DNA from: Vibrio splendidus
GTDB lineage: Bacteria > Pseudomonadota > Gammaproteobacteria > Enterobacterales > Vibrionaceae
NCBI RefSeq assembly: GCF_024347615.1
Contig: NZ_AP025508.1
Location: 1,674,001-1,738,000, forward strand
Length of the DNA stretch: 64,000 nucleotides
Reading direction: 5' to 3'
Part shown: in pieces, positions 25,056 through 32,979 of the stretch
How positions within the stretch are numbered: the first letter of the stretch is position 1
How the letters are laid out: each line of letters opens with the position of its first letter
Made by a program: the position numbers and the translations under genes
The notes under the pieces: model-generated
The model's database searches: none
What the model was told of the DNA's origin: nothing
Seen by the model: only the letters and a program-made list of their open reading frames with translations

Positions 25056-26761
25056 TTCATGAAATCCAAGGCTTCTTGAATGTGTTTGGGTAACGAGATC
25101 GGATCTTTGTTCTCTTCATCTAAGATGGAGTCAGCTATCCTGAGCATCCTTTCAGCTTTGCTTTTCTTCAGGTACTCAGCCATATCACTAGAGGTTTTGC
25201 ACTTCTTCTTGAAAAGTGCGTTCAGGCGGCCAAGGTTTCCATCAGCCTCCGCAAGATCATCTTCGAGCGTATATTTGGTAGTGGTTCTTACTCGAATATT
25301 GTCGTTATCAGTATCATACTTTTGATGCTTATCTTTGGTTGAGTCATTGTCATCATAATCTCGAATTATGCTTAACTTCTTCTTAGTATTGCCTTTGTTG
25401 ACTTGTAGCCAAACGTCCATGAAAGTTGTAAAGCCCGTTTGCTCAATAGATATAACTTCAAGACTGCTAACATTTTCGTTATTGCGATAGAGGATAGCGT
25501 TAATCAGCATCTCTTCCGTAGTGCCTTCAACGAGAACGGTCTTATTGCTCAGCAGTAATTTTAGAATGTCGAAGTTTGGTCGCTTACGAAGGTAGTTAGT
25601 AAGATGTTTCTTACTATCAATTAGGTGGATCGCATTATTTCCAGATAGGACGATCACGTTGGTTAGCTCAAGTTTATTGATGACCAGTGGACTATGGGAG
25701 CTAATTAGCGTTTGTAGAGACGAGCCGCCTTTTTGTGTGCTTTTGTATATAAAGTCAGTTGCGAAGCGGAGGTTGTTGACGCTGAGGTGTGCTTCAGGTT
25801 CTTCGATACAGCATAGGTTGAGTGCATTCTTGTTGCCGCTAAAGAACTCAAATAATAGGTAGATGTACACGAGGTTACGATATCCAAGACCACGCTGATA
25901 CAGATAGCTTTCACCCGACTTCAGAGTAATGTTGGATAGGATGCTTTTTAAATTAGGCAGGTTCGGGATACATTCAAGCTTATCAACAACCTCGTCGAAG
26001 AAGTTCTCGAAGTCTGGATCAGGTGTAACGATTTTTGTGAATGTCTCGGTGTTTTCGATTGCATCGAAAAAAGAAGTGTATGCGCTGTTAATCTTGGCTT
26101 TGTCGGAATCTTCGAGAGCTGAAATCAACATCTTGGTCAGGATGTCGTTTGATTTCTGAGTGTTACTTTCGGCAAAGTCATCACGCTCAGCGTTGATCGA
26201 GTTGATGCCTATAAGTCTTAAATCAGAATAGCTAACCCTTAACCCATTGTTGCTTTGTGTTATGTCGTAATCGTACAGCTCAATTGGCAGGTTGAACCAG
26301 CGTGTATCTTTTATGTCCCCGATACCGTCAAGTAGCTCCTTGGCAGCCTTAACAAATTGCTCTGTATCTTTGGGCTTGAAGTCGTAACGAATCTTGTAGC
26401 TATCGTCGGCTTCTTCTCCGATTATCCACTTGCCAATAACGCCTTCTTCAATAATGTTCTTTGGCTCAGTAAACTCGACCTCAACTCGAACCTTAGGAAT
26501 CAGAAGCTTGATCTCATCTTCGTCGTTACCGTTGATGATCGCTTGGTAAAACTCTTTAATTGCTTCGCGGTTGATATCCGATACCGAGAGCCGTTTCTTA
26601 TTGAAGCTAATGTCATTGTTGTTAAGTGGCAAGGCAAGAGCATCGAATAGGTTAGTTTTACCTGCTTCGTTTTCACCAATAATTACGCTTAGTGGTGAAA
26701 ATTTGATCTCGAAGTTTTTGAAGGCTCGATAGTTTTCAATTTCGACTGTACGAATGTACAT
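25052..26761 (-). CDS. gajA: Gabija defence system, OLD-type ATPase/TOPRIM nuclease GajA
   Basis: A 569-residue OLD-family nuclease. The ATPase part has Walker A GENEAGKT (29-36), Walker B CIEEPEAH (318-325) and the H-loop SSHSPLV (354-360). The C-terminal TOPRIM domain has VLVEGTTEEMLI with Glu412 and the acidic RDYDDND cluster (467-473). Known GajA proteins are about 578 residues. The next gene overlaps and encodes GajB, which together identify Gabija. GajA nicks DNA in a sequence-specific manner and is inhibited by nucleotides until phage depletes them. Confidence 0.92.
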   Translation of the reverse strand: MYIRTVEIENYRAFKNFEIKFSPLSVIIGENEAGKTNLFDALALPLNNNDISFNKKRLSVSDINREAIKEFYQAIINGNDEDEIKLLIPKVRVEVEFTEPKNIIEEGVIGKWIIGEEADDSYKIRYDFKPKDTEQFVKAAKELLDGIGDIKDTRWFNLPIELYDYDITQSNNGLRVSYSDLRLIGINSINAERDDFAESNTQKSNDILTKMLISALEDSDKAKINSAYTSFFDAIENTETFTKIVTPDPDFENFFDEVVDKLECIPNLPNLKSILSNITLKSGESYLYQRGLGYRNLVYIYLLFEFFSGNKNALNLCCIEEPEAHLSVNNLRFATDFIYKSTQKGGSSLQTLISSHSPLVINKLELTNVIVLSGNNAIHLIDSKKHLTNYLRKRPNFDILKLLLSNKTVLVEGTTEEMLINAILYRNNENVSSLEVISIEQTGFTTFMDVWLQVNKGNTKKKLSIIRDYDDNDSTKDKHQKYDTDNDNIRVRTTTKYTLEDDLAEADGNLGRLNALFKKKCKTSSDMAEYLKKSKAERMLRIADSILDEENKDPISLPKHIQEALDFMK

Positions 26762-26939
26762 TTATCTTCCATGTAGTAATTGTTTGTTATCATTTTCATA
26801 AAGTTAACATCAAACAATGTAGGCTGAAACAAACTTAGACGAAAAAATAGCCCTTCATCAAAGCCATTGTGCTATATGGACTTAACCCCAAGGCTTGAAC
26901 TGAAGCCGCCATGCGTTGGGAACCTGTCTTAACGCTTTC

Positions 26940-27893
26940 TTATAATGCAAGTTTCACCATATCTGATTTATCACCATTAAACCCAATATCAACCTTGCCA
27001 CTATGGATACCACTGTCAGACATAGATATATAAAGGTTCATTTTTTGTAAACTAAGTCCTTGCTCTAATGAAAGCCACTTGCCGATTACCTCTGACTTAG
27101 CTGTTATTGGTTGTTTTAGTACATTGCTAGTCATTATATCATTCAGTCCCGCAGCACTAAGGTCAACTAGACTAACCAATTCACGATGCCATTTAACATC
27201 TACAGCACCTTGAGTACAGAAATTAATAAAATCGTATCCACTAGACATATAGAGTGGTAACACCCTATCTAACAACTTTAGAAAGTCCTTTCGGATTTTT
27301 TCATTTCCTGAGGGATAGAAATCATCCTCATTGTCTGACATCCAAAAAATCGGCTTATCGCTTGGTAACACCGATGCCGTCAAAAAAGAAAATATGTGGG
27401 CAATACGCAGCGCTGTTTCAATACTCTGTTTAGGTAAATGAAGAAAACCACCATCCTCTAGCGATTGCTTCAAGTAGTTTTTGCTTCCCCTTTGGTCTTC
27501 TGAAAATAGCGTGTTTATCTTTTTATCTACTACTACATTCACAAGCAAACCTGGCAACAAATTATTAGAGTGACGCAAGGCGTCCTGAGCTACTGCAAGC
27601 ATTTTAGGGTTATGACCCATTTTTTTGAACGATAACTCACCACGGTTTAAACCTCGTACCATGCGTGACTTTTCTACTGCTGCATAGTAGTTCCCTACAA
27701 AGTCCAAGGGAGTGAAGAGAAAACTATAAATATGATATTTACCATTAGTCTTTCCTGAGTAATCCGAATACACAGCAAATGATTTGAATGGCGCAGTGTC
27801 AAAAACTTTGTCGTACTGCTGAATACAACCATCTAAAACAATGCCTAGTGCGTTCCCCTCTGCTATTGGTAGACTCGGGATATTCTTATACAT
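26940..27893 (-). CDS. Hypothetical protein, possibly DUF3800-like
   Basis: A 317-residue soluble protein. Residues 38-60 (FAVYSDYSGKTNGKYHIYSF) resemble the opening strand of DUF3800, where a conserved Asp-x-Ser-Gly begins a predicted RNase H-like fold, and a later FWMSDNEDDF supplies more acidic residues. The resemblance is weak and the family call is tentative. It is upstream of gajA on the same strand, separated by 178 bases, so co-transcription with Gabija is possible but not required. Confidence 0.45.
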   Translation of the reverse strand: MYKNIPSLPIAEGNALGIVLDGCIQQYDKVFDTAPFKSFAVYSDYSGKTNGKYHIYSFLFTPLDFVGNYYAAVEKSRMVRGLNRGELSFKKMGHNPKMLAVAQDALRHSNNLLPGLLVNVVVDKKINTLFSEDQRGSKNYLKQSLEDGGFLHLPKQSIETALRIAHIFSFLTASVLPSDKPIFWMSDNEDDFYPSGNEKIRKDFLKLLDRVLPLYMSSGYDFINFCTQGAVDVKWHRELVSLVDLSAAGLNDIMTSNVLKQPITAKSEVIGKWLSLEQGLSLQKMNLYISMSDSGIHSGKVDIGFNGDKSDMVKLAL

Positions 27894-28123
27894 ACTCGAT
27901 ACTCCAATTGCCTCATAATGCTAATTATGACGGTCAATAGCCGTCTTTCACTCACTTGTTCACAAATCAATACCTTATCACCAATTCAAAGGAATTAGTC
28001 GGCTAAGATGGGCATAATTTCTAAGTGAGCGAAATTCGCATAACTTTTTGTAGTGTAAATTTACGTTAACTAGATATGAATGAGTAAAAGCACTAACGCA
28101 TAAAGGGGCATAAACGAGTTTTA

Positions 28124-28140
28124 AATACCTACTGCAACAA
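28124..28140 (+). repeat. 17 bp target-site duplication, left copy
   Basis: AATACCTACTGCAACAA directly flanks the left end of the IS and recurs at 29884-29900. Confidence 0.85.
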
Positions 28141-29883
28141 TGTGATCACCAAGCGATTCTGTCGTATCGTAACTACCAAGCGACTTTGTCATTCGCTTAA
28201 TTACCGAGGGAAATTGACGGTCTCTATTTTTACGTAATCCTTTGACTAGTGCTACGAATTAGTCAGGGGTGTATAGGATGATCGTTATGGATACTCAATC
28301 TCAGCTTACCGTGGATATCATCGCAAAAGTTGCTCTCGGTAAAATCTCAATTACTAATGCCTCTAAGCTCCTCAAGAAGTCTCGCAGAACCATCGAACGT
28401 TATCTCAGGCGATATCGCTCTGATGGTATCCGATTTGTGGTTCATGGCAACACAGGAAGGGCACCCGCTAATAAAATCCCCATTACCTTAAAGCAACAAG
28501 TTCAAGCTCTTATAAAGACCAAGTATTACGACTTTAACATGCTTCATCTCGCCGATATGTTAGAGGTATTTGAAGGTATCAAAGTAAAACGGGAGACGCT
28601 TCGTACCTGGGCACATGAAATCCATCATGTAAAACGAGCCAAACATCGACGTTCTAAGGTAAGAAGACGACGTGAGCGTATGGAAGCCGAAGGCTTAATG
28701 CTGCAAATGGACGGCAGTCCGCACCTTTGGTTCGGTGATAAAAAATCCTGTCTTATCGCCATGATTGATGATGCAACCAGTGAGGTTCATGCGGAGTTTT
28801 TTCCTTCAGAAACCACCGAAGGATGCCTCAAAGTAATGAAAACTTATATCAAGAAAAAAGGTCTTTTTAAGACTCTGTATGTCGATAGAGCTGGCATCTT
28901 CGGTGGACCAAAACGTTGCCACTTCTCCCAGATGCAACGAGCCTGTGAAGAGCTGGGTATAGAAATTATTTTTGCCAATTCGCCTCAAGGCAAGGGTCGC
29001 ATCGAACGTGCCTTTGATACGTTCCAAGATCGTCTAGTCCCTGAGTTAAGGCTGGCTGGGGTTACTGATATGATCAGTGCAAATAACTACCTACAAAATA
29101 CCTTCATCCCTGAGTATTGGGCAACGACCCTCACAGTCAACGCCAAATTAATGCGCTCTGAGCATACACCCGTTCCGAAGTACCTCAACATTGACGCGAT
29201 ATGTATTCAAAAAGAATATCGAAAAATCCGTCGAGATCATACCTTCAGTTACGCCAACGCAATGTATCAAATCACCTCCCCATTACGGCACTCTATCGTG
29301 AGTCAACAAGTCGAATTACGTAAGCAACTTGATGGTGGTTTTACGGCTTACTTTGCTGACCGAGAGTTATCGATTAAAGAGCTTACTGAGCCTAGCTCTA
29401 GGAAAGAATACGGAGAAGAGGTTCAGAAAAAGATCGAGGCTATAGAGCTTGCCAATGAGTTAGGGAATGTTAGAGAAGCGGCCCGACAAAGCGGTTGTTC
29501 TGTCAAAAGCATTCACAACAACCGTCAATTGCTTGAAGCCCATGGCCCACTTGCTTTGAAACGTCTGTATGGTCAATCACACAACAATAATCGCATCGAT
29601 GAAAAGACTCGAAATATCGTCATCTCATTAACACTCAAATCGCCTCACCTAACCTCTATTAGGATAAGTGGTGAGATGAGAAAGCGTTTTAACATCTCGA
29701 TTAGTCACTCAACAGTAAGGAACATCTGGCTTGAAGAAAAGCTGAATACAAGAGAGTTACGGGAGGCACGTGCCGAGGAATCAATTATCGAATAGAAACT
29801 AATCTGCAATAGTGGACTACTATGAATAGAGCAGCGACAGAATCCTTCGGTATTTAGACCGTCAACCTCCCTCGGTAATCACA
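28141..29883 (+). mobile_element. IS1202/ISNCY-type insertion sequence
   Basis: A 1.74 kb element with ends TGTGATCACCAAG (left) and, reverse-complemented, TGTGATTACCGAGGG (right), one transposase gene, and a 17 bp direct duplication of the target. Long duplications are characteristic of the IS1202-like group. A further internal copy of ATTACCGAGGGAAATTGACG near the left end resembles the right end, suggesting repeated transposase-binding sites. It inserted just downstream of the RecD2-like helicase gene. Confidence 0.85.
28269..29795 (+). CDS. IS1202/ISNCY-family transposase
   Basis: Up to 508 residues. N-terminal helix-turn-helix (ITNASKLLKKSRRTIERYLR), then a second HTH and a DDE integrase core: LMLQMDGSPHLWFGD (Asp), LYVDRAGIF (Asp) and NSPQGKGRIERAFDTFQDR (Glu). 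The C-terminal 120 residues carry further HTH-like repeats (EAARQSGCSVKSIHNNR). Starts at 28278 or 28287 are also possible; AGGATG before the latter could serve as a ribosome site. The frame is intact and the ends and duplication are clean, so insertion may be recent. Confidence 0.88.
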   Translation: MYRMIVMDTQSQLTVDIIAKVALGKISITNASKLLKKSRRTIERYLRRYRSDGIRFVVHGNTGRAPANKIPITLKQQVQALIKTKYYDFNMLHLADMLEVFEGIKVKRETLRTWAHEIHHVKRAKHRRSKVRRRRERMEAEGLMLQMDGSPHLWFGDKKSCLIAMIDDATSEVHAEFFPSETTEGCLKVMKTYIKKKGLFKTLYVDRAGIFGGPKRCHFSQMQRACEELGIEIIFANSPQGKGRIERAFDTFQDRLVPELRLAGVTDMISANNYLQNTFIPEYWATTLTVNAKLMRSEHTPVPKYLNIDAICIQKEYRKIRRDHTFSYANAMYQITSPLRHSIVSQQVELRKQLDGGFTAYFADRELSIKELTEPSSRKEYGEEVQKKIEAIELANELGNVREAARQSGCSVKSIHNNRQLLEAHGPLALKRLYGQSHNNNRIDEKTRNIVISLTLKSPHLTSIRISGEMRKRFNISISHSTVRNIWLEEKLNTRELREARAEESIIE

Positions 29884-29900
29884 AATACCTACTGCAACAA
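29884..29900 (+). repeat. 17 bp target-site duplication, right copy
   Basis: AATACCTACTGCAACAA, identical to 28124-28140. A partial third copy (TACTACTGCAACA) follows immediately and predates the insertion. Confidence 0.85.
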
Positions 29901-29904
29901 AATA

Positions 29905-32070
29905 CTACTGCAACAGCTTTTCCAGGTAACTGTTCCTCTTATGAGAGTGGCTAAGTGCTTCGGTAATCTGCTTCATTTCCTTGCTACTACCGACAATATG
30001 AATTTCACTTTCAGCCCTCGTAATTGCAGTATAGAGCCAAGCTCTATCAACTATTCTTCCTTTTTGCAGGGCGATAATGATGCGCGGGAACTGTGATCCT
30101 TGAGCTTTGTGCAAGGTGATTGCATAACCCAACTCCATGCAGTCTAGAACGGTTTGTGTTACCTCGACCTTTTCACCCGTATCCAGTGTTACTTCACCGT
30201 AACTGTCACCAGAAGGCTTGACGCTGGTTAGAGTGCCAAGAGAGCCGTTCTGAATGCCTTTCTCGTAATGATTCTGCGTGAATAAAACCGCATCATTCAA
30301 GCTAAGTGGTAGAAAGAACTTGTCGCCATTGATTTCGAATTCAAGGCTATCGCTGTTTGGATTGACCGCTTGTTGGGTGAGTTTATTAATTTCTGATACG
30401 AGCGCCTTGGTTGGAGCCATGACACGACTGCTTTCAGGGGACTCTTGGTAAAGCTCACAACAGACTTTGGCAATGTCTGTTGTGCTGGTTTCGTGAAAGT
30501 GTATTGTCCCCGTGCTTAATTGATCAGGTATCACACCTTGATTGATGAGCATTGAGTATTCAGGGATACCCGTTGAACCTTCCTGTCTCTTGACGATATC
30601 CAGCATCGTATTAGCCACCGTTTTTGCTTTAACGATATCTGCCAGTACCTTACCACAGCCGATCGGTGGTAGTTGGTCCGGGTCGCCAGTGAATATCAAT
30701 CGTACAGAGGGATGAATGTGATTCACAAGGCGATACATCGTCGGCAAGTCAATCATGCTCGCTTCATCAATCACCAGTAGATGATTCGGCTGCTCAACAC
30801 TTGGCTCAATCGGTTCCTTACGAAGTAACTTAGCAATAGTTGAAGTGATAAAGCCGATTGACTCATGTAGCCTCATTGCAGCGCGACCACTGAGCGCAAC
30901 CGCGTGTATCTCAAAGCCGAGTTGACGGTAAGCCCTGAGAGCCGTTCTAAGTACCGTTGTCTTGCCAGTCCCAGCACCGCCAGTAATGCAGCTTACAGAG
31001 TTGTCCAGGCATGTTATTGCGGCCTCGATTTGCTTGGAGGTTAAGTCATAGGGCAGTTCCGCAGCCGCAGAGCAATAGGCAGCATTGGCGTTTTCATCAA
31101 ATAAGTCATTTCGCTTAGTCAGTGCATTAAGCCGTTTGGCAACGACACTTTCCATCAGAAGTTGCGCCGTTGGGTGGTAGGCTCCTGTGTCGGGATTTAA
31201 AATATACTGAGCTTTATCATGGCCGGATTGGAACGACTGAGTGACCAGTGTTTTGTCTTTCAATAGTTTGTTGAGGTAAGGGCGCACATTGGCATGAGTG
31301 GTATAGGTGTGACCTTTTTCAATCTCCTTGCGAATCGCCATTTCCAGAGCCGCGCTGAGCCTTCTTGGGTCATCCTTCGCAACATCGCTCTTAAAATCCG
31401 TTGCCTTGATAATATCTTCAATGGCACTGAACGAAAGACCAAAGCCCATCAAAGCATAAGGATTATCCTTAATTACCTCTATAGAGGCTTCACCGTGATG
31501 CTTGAGCAGCCGTTGCTGCACACTGGCGGGGATGTTTTGCTCACTCATCCAGTTGCAATGTGCCAGATTTTTATATTTGGCGTACCCCTTAAAGAGCGCT
31601 TCCACTGAATCGTCACTCAGAATCGATGTTAGACGCTTTCTAGAGTCTGGGATGTCATTTTGCAGTGTGGCATGGAAGTCTTTACCTAAGAGCTGCCAGA
31701 GCGCCCTAGCTTTGCTTTCACCAATACCTTTAAAGTCAGTTTCTCTTGCGATAAAACGAATGAGTTGTTCGCCAGTTTCGGGCAGCATGCATTCAACATG
31801 CTTGGGTGATTCATACGTGTGCTGCTGCATGACATAATCACCCATCTCCATATTTTTTATCTGGCGAGCGCCTTTGACTGACCAGTGCTGACCCAGCGTT
31901 GGAAGCACAGGGATACTATCGGGGTCGGCTTTGATAGTGACGTAATACTTCCCACTATTAGTTTTGTAAGAGTCTTTCGCCAGCGGTACACCGCTGAATA
32001 TCACCATCTTGTTCGAGCGATAAGGGATACTGGTGACACGCATTTGGTCTTCATGCAAAGCGCTATTCAT
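29905..32070 (-). CDS. RecD2-like SF1B DNA helicase of the island core
   Basis: A 721-residue RecD2/TraA-type 5'-3' helicase. A helix-hairpin-helix (FKGIGESKARALWQLLG, 113-129) and a second helical region precede the motor: Walker A TGGAGTGKT (363-371), VIDEASMIDLP, FTGDPDQLPPIGCG, and near the C-terminus YAITLHKAQGSQFP and YTAITRAE. Its start overlaps the stop of the preceding small gene (ATGA). It closes the conserved recombinase operon and may help process DNA during island transfer or integration; that role is inferred. Confidence 0.85.
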   Translation of the reverse strand: MNSALHEDQMRVTSIPYRSNKMVIFSGVPLAKDSYKTNSGKYYVTIKADPDSIPVLPTLGQHWSVKGARQIKNMEMGDYVMQQHTYESPKHVECMLPETGEQLIRFIARETDFKGIGESKARALWQLLGKDFHATLQNDIPDSRKRLTSILSDDSVEALFKGYAKYKNLAHCNWMSEQNIPASVQQRLLKHHGEASIEVIKDNPYALMGFGLSFSAIEDIIKATDFKSDVAKDDPRRLSAALEMAIRKEIEKGHTYTTHANVRPYLNKLLKDKTLVTQSFQSGHDKAQYILNPDTGAYHPTAQLLMESVVAKRLNALTKRNDLFDENANAAYCSAAAELPYDLTSKQIEAAITCLDNSVSCITGGAGTGKTTVLRTALRAYRQLGFEIHAVALSGRAAMRLHESIGFITSTIAKLLRKEPIEPSVEQPNHLLVIDEASMIDLPTMYRLVNHIHPSVRLIFTGDPDQLPPIGCGKVLADIVKAKTVANTMLDIVKRQEGSTGIPEYSMLINQGVIPDQLSTGTIHFHETSTTDIAKVCCELYQESPESSRVMAPTKALVSEINKLTQQAVNPNSDSLEFEINGDKFFLPLSLNDAVLFTQNHYEKGIQNGSLGTLTSVKPSGDSYGEVTLDTGEKVEVTQTVLDCMELGYAITLHKAQGSQFPRIIIALQKGRIVDRAWLYTAITRAESEIHIVGSSKEMKQITEALSHSHKRNSYLEKLLQ

Positions 32071-32504
32071 CGTGGCATCAACCCCATTTCGGATAAAGTT
32101 TCAGATAGCTCACCAAAGCGCTCAAGTCGCTTTTCAAGCTCCTTGACCTTGGCTTTCAATTCAATGTTCTCAGCTTCTAATGACGACACCCGTTTTGAAT
32201 CGAGCAGCTTTCGATTTGCTGTGTTGTCGTAGGCTTGAGGTTTGCCCTCATTTTTGTTGGCAGCGTCGCTCAACGGTGGCAGGACACCTTTGCCGCGCAG
32301 TTTATCTTCTAAGGCTTTGAGCGCTTCTTTGAGGGCAGGGTTTTGGTTTAACGCCGATTTTCCACAGCCGATGCCCTTTGCCACCTCGTTTCGATTAAGC
32401 TGACCTCGGAACATGATTTGCTTAAAGTCATCGTCCGTCTGTGTGGCTTTCCACACTTCAAATGCTTCCAAGTTTTGCTGTGCTTTCTGCTGACCACTTG
32501 CCAT
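32067..32504 (-). CDS. VPA1267-family-like small protein
   Basis: A 145-residue protein: an N-terminal helical part with a possible DNA-binding HTH (QIMFRGQLNRNEVAKGIGCG then KSALNQNPALKEAL), a polar linker, and a C-terminal coiled coil (about 108-138, LEAENIELKAKVKELEKRLE). It resembles, as I recall, the VPA1267 family encoded beside the trio genes of V. parahaemolyticus. Both flanking genes are close or overlapping on the same strand. Probably an accessory DNA-binding factor for the recombinases. Confidence 0.6.
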   Translation of the reverse strand: MASGQQKAQQNLEAFEVWKATQTDDDFKQIMFRGQLNRNEVAKGIGCGKSALNQNPALKEALKALEDKLRGKGVLPPLSDAANKNEGKPQAYDNTANRKLLDSKRVSSLEAENIELKAKVKELEKRLERFGELSETLSEMGLMPR

Positions 32505-32546
32505 GTTATCTCTCGCTATATCGTAATTCGAGGTTTAGCTCTATTT

Positions 32547-32969
32547 CTACTTATTGCTGCGCTCAACGTCTTGTAAGGTCTTTTGAAACACATCCATGAC
32601 ACTTGGGTTAGTTTTGCCTATGCTGGATAACTTTTGAATGAAAGCCTGAAGCTTACCAATCTCTGACTGTGCGACCGTAAGTTGCGCTTCCAGCTGTATC
32701 ACCTTTTCTGCTAAATCCACGTCTTTTTGCAAGTAAGTAAGCAATTCCTTGTTTTCAGGCGAAACAGGCTTGCCCCTTAAGGCTTGCTTTTTCTGTTTGT
32801 ACTCGTGCTTGATATTGGCGTACTTGTCGAGCGTTTGCCTCGTGGTTGCAATACCTAAGCTGGATTCTACTTTTGTGACTAATAAATCCCATGTTAACTT
32901 GCCTTCCCAGCTTCGAATAAGGGCCTGTATGGAAATTTGTTGGTCGGTTTCTAGTGATTTAAGTGCCAT
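32547..32969 (-). CDS. gmtX: Gamma-mobile-trio protein GmtX-like
   Basis: A 140-residue protein with an N-terminal HTH-like helical domain (LIRSWEGKLTWDLLVTKVES, then GIATTRQTLDKYANIK) and a coiled coil at about 78-118 (LQKDVDLAEKVIQLEAQLTV). It lies 10 bases after the large recombinase gene. Position, size and composition fit GmtX, the small member of the Gamma-Mobile-Trio. The name is assigned from gene order and memory, not from a search. Probably assists the recombinases at the attachment site. Confidence 0.6.
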   Translation of the reverse strand: MALKSLETDQQISIQALIRSWEGKLTWDLLVTKVESSLGIATTRQTLDKYANIKHEYKQKKQALRGKPVSPENKELLTYLQKDVDLAEKVIQLEAQLTVAQSEIGKLQAFIQKLSSIGKTNPSVMDVFQKTLQDVERSNK

Positions 32970-32979
32970 ATTGTTTACC

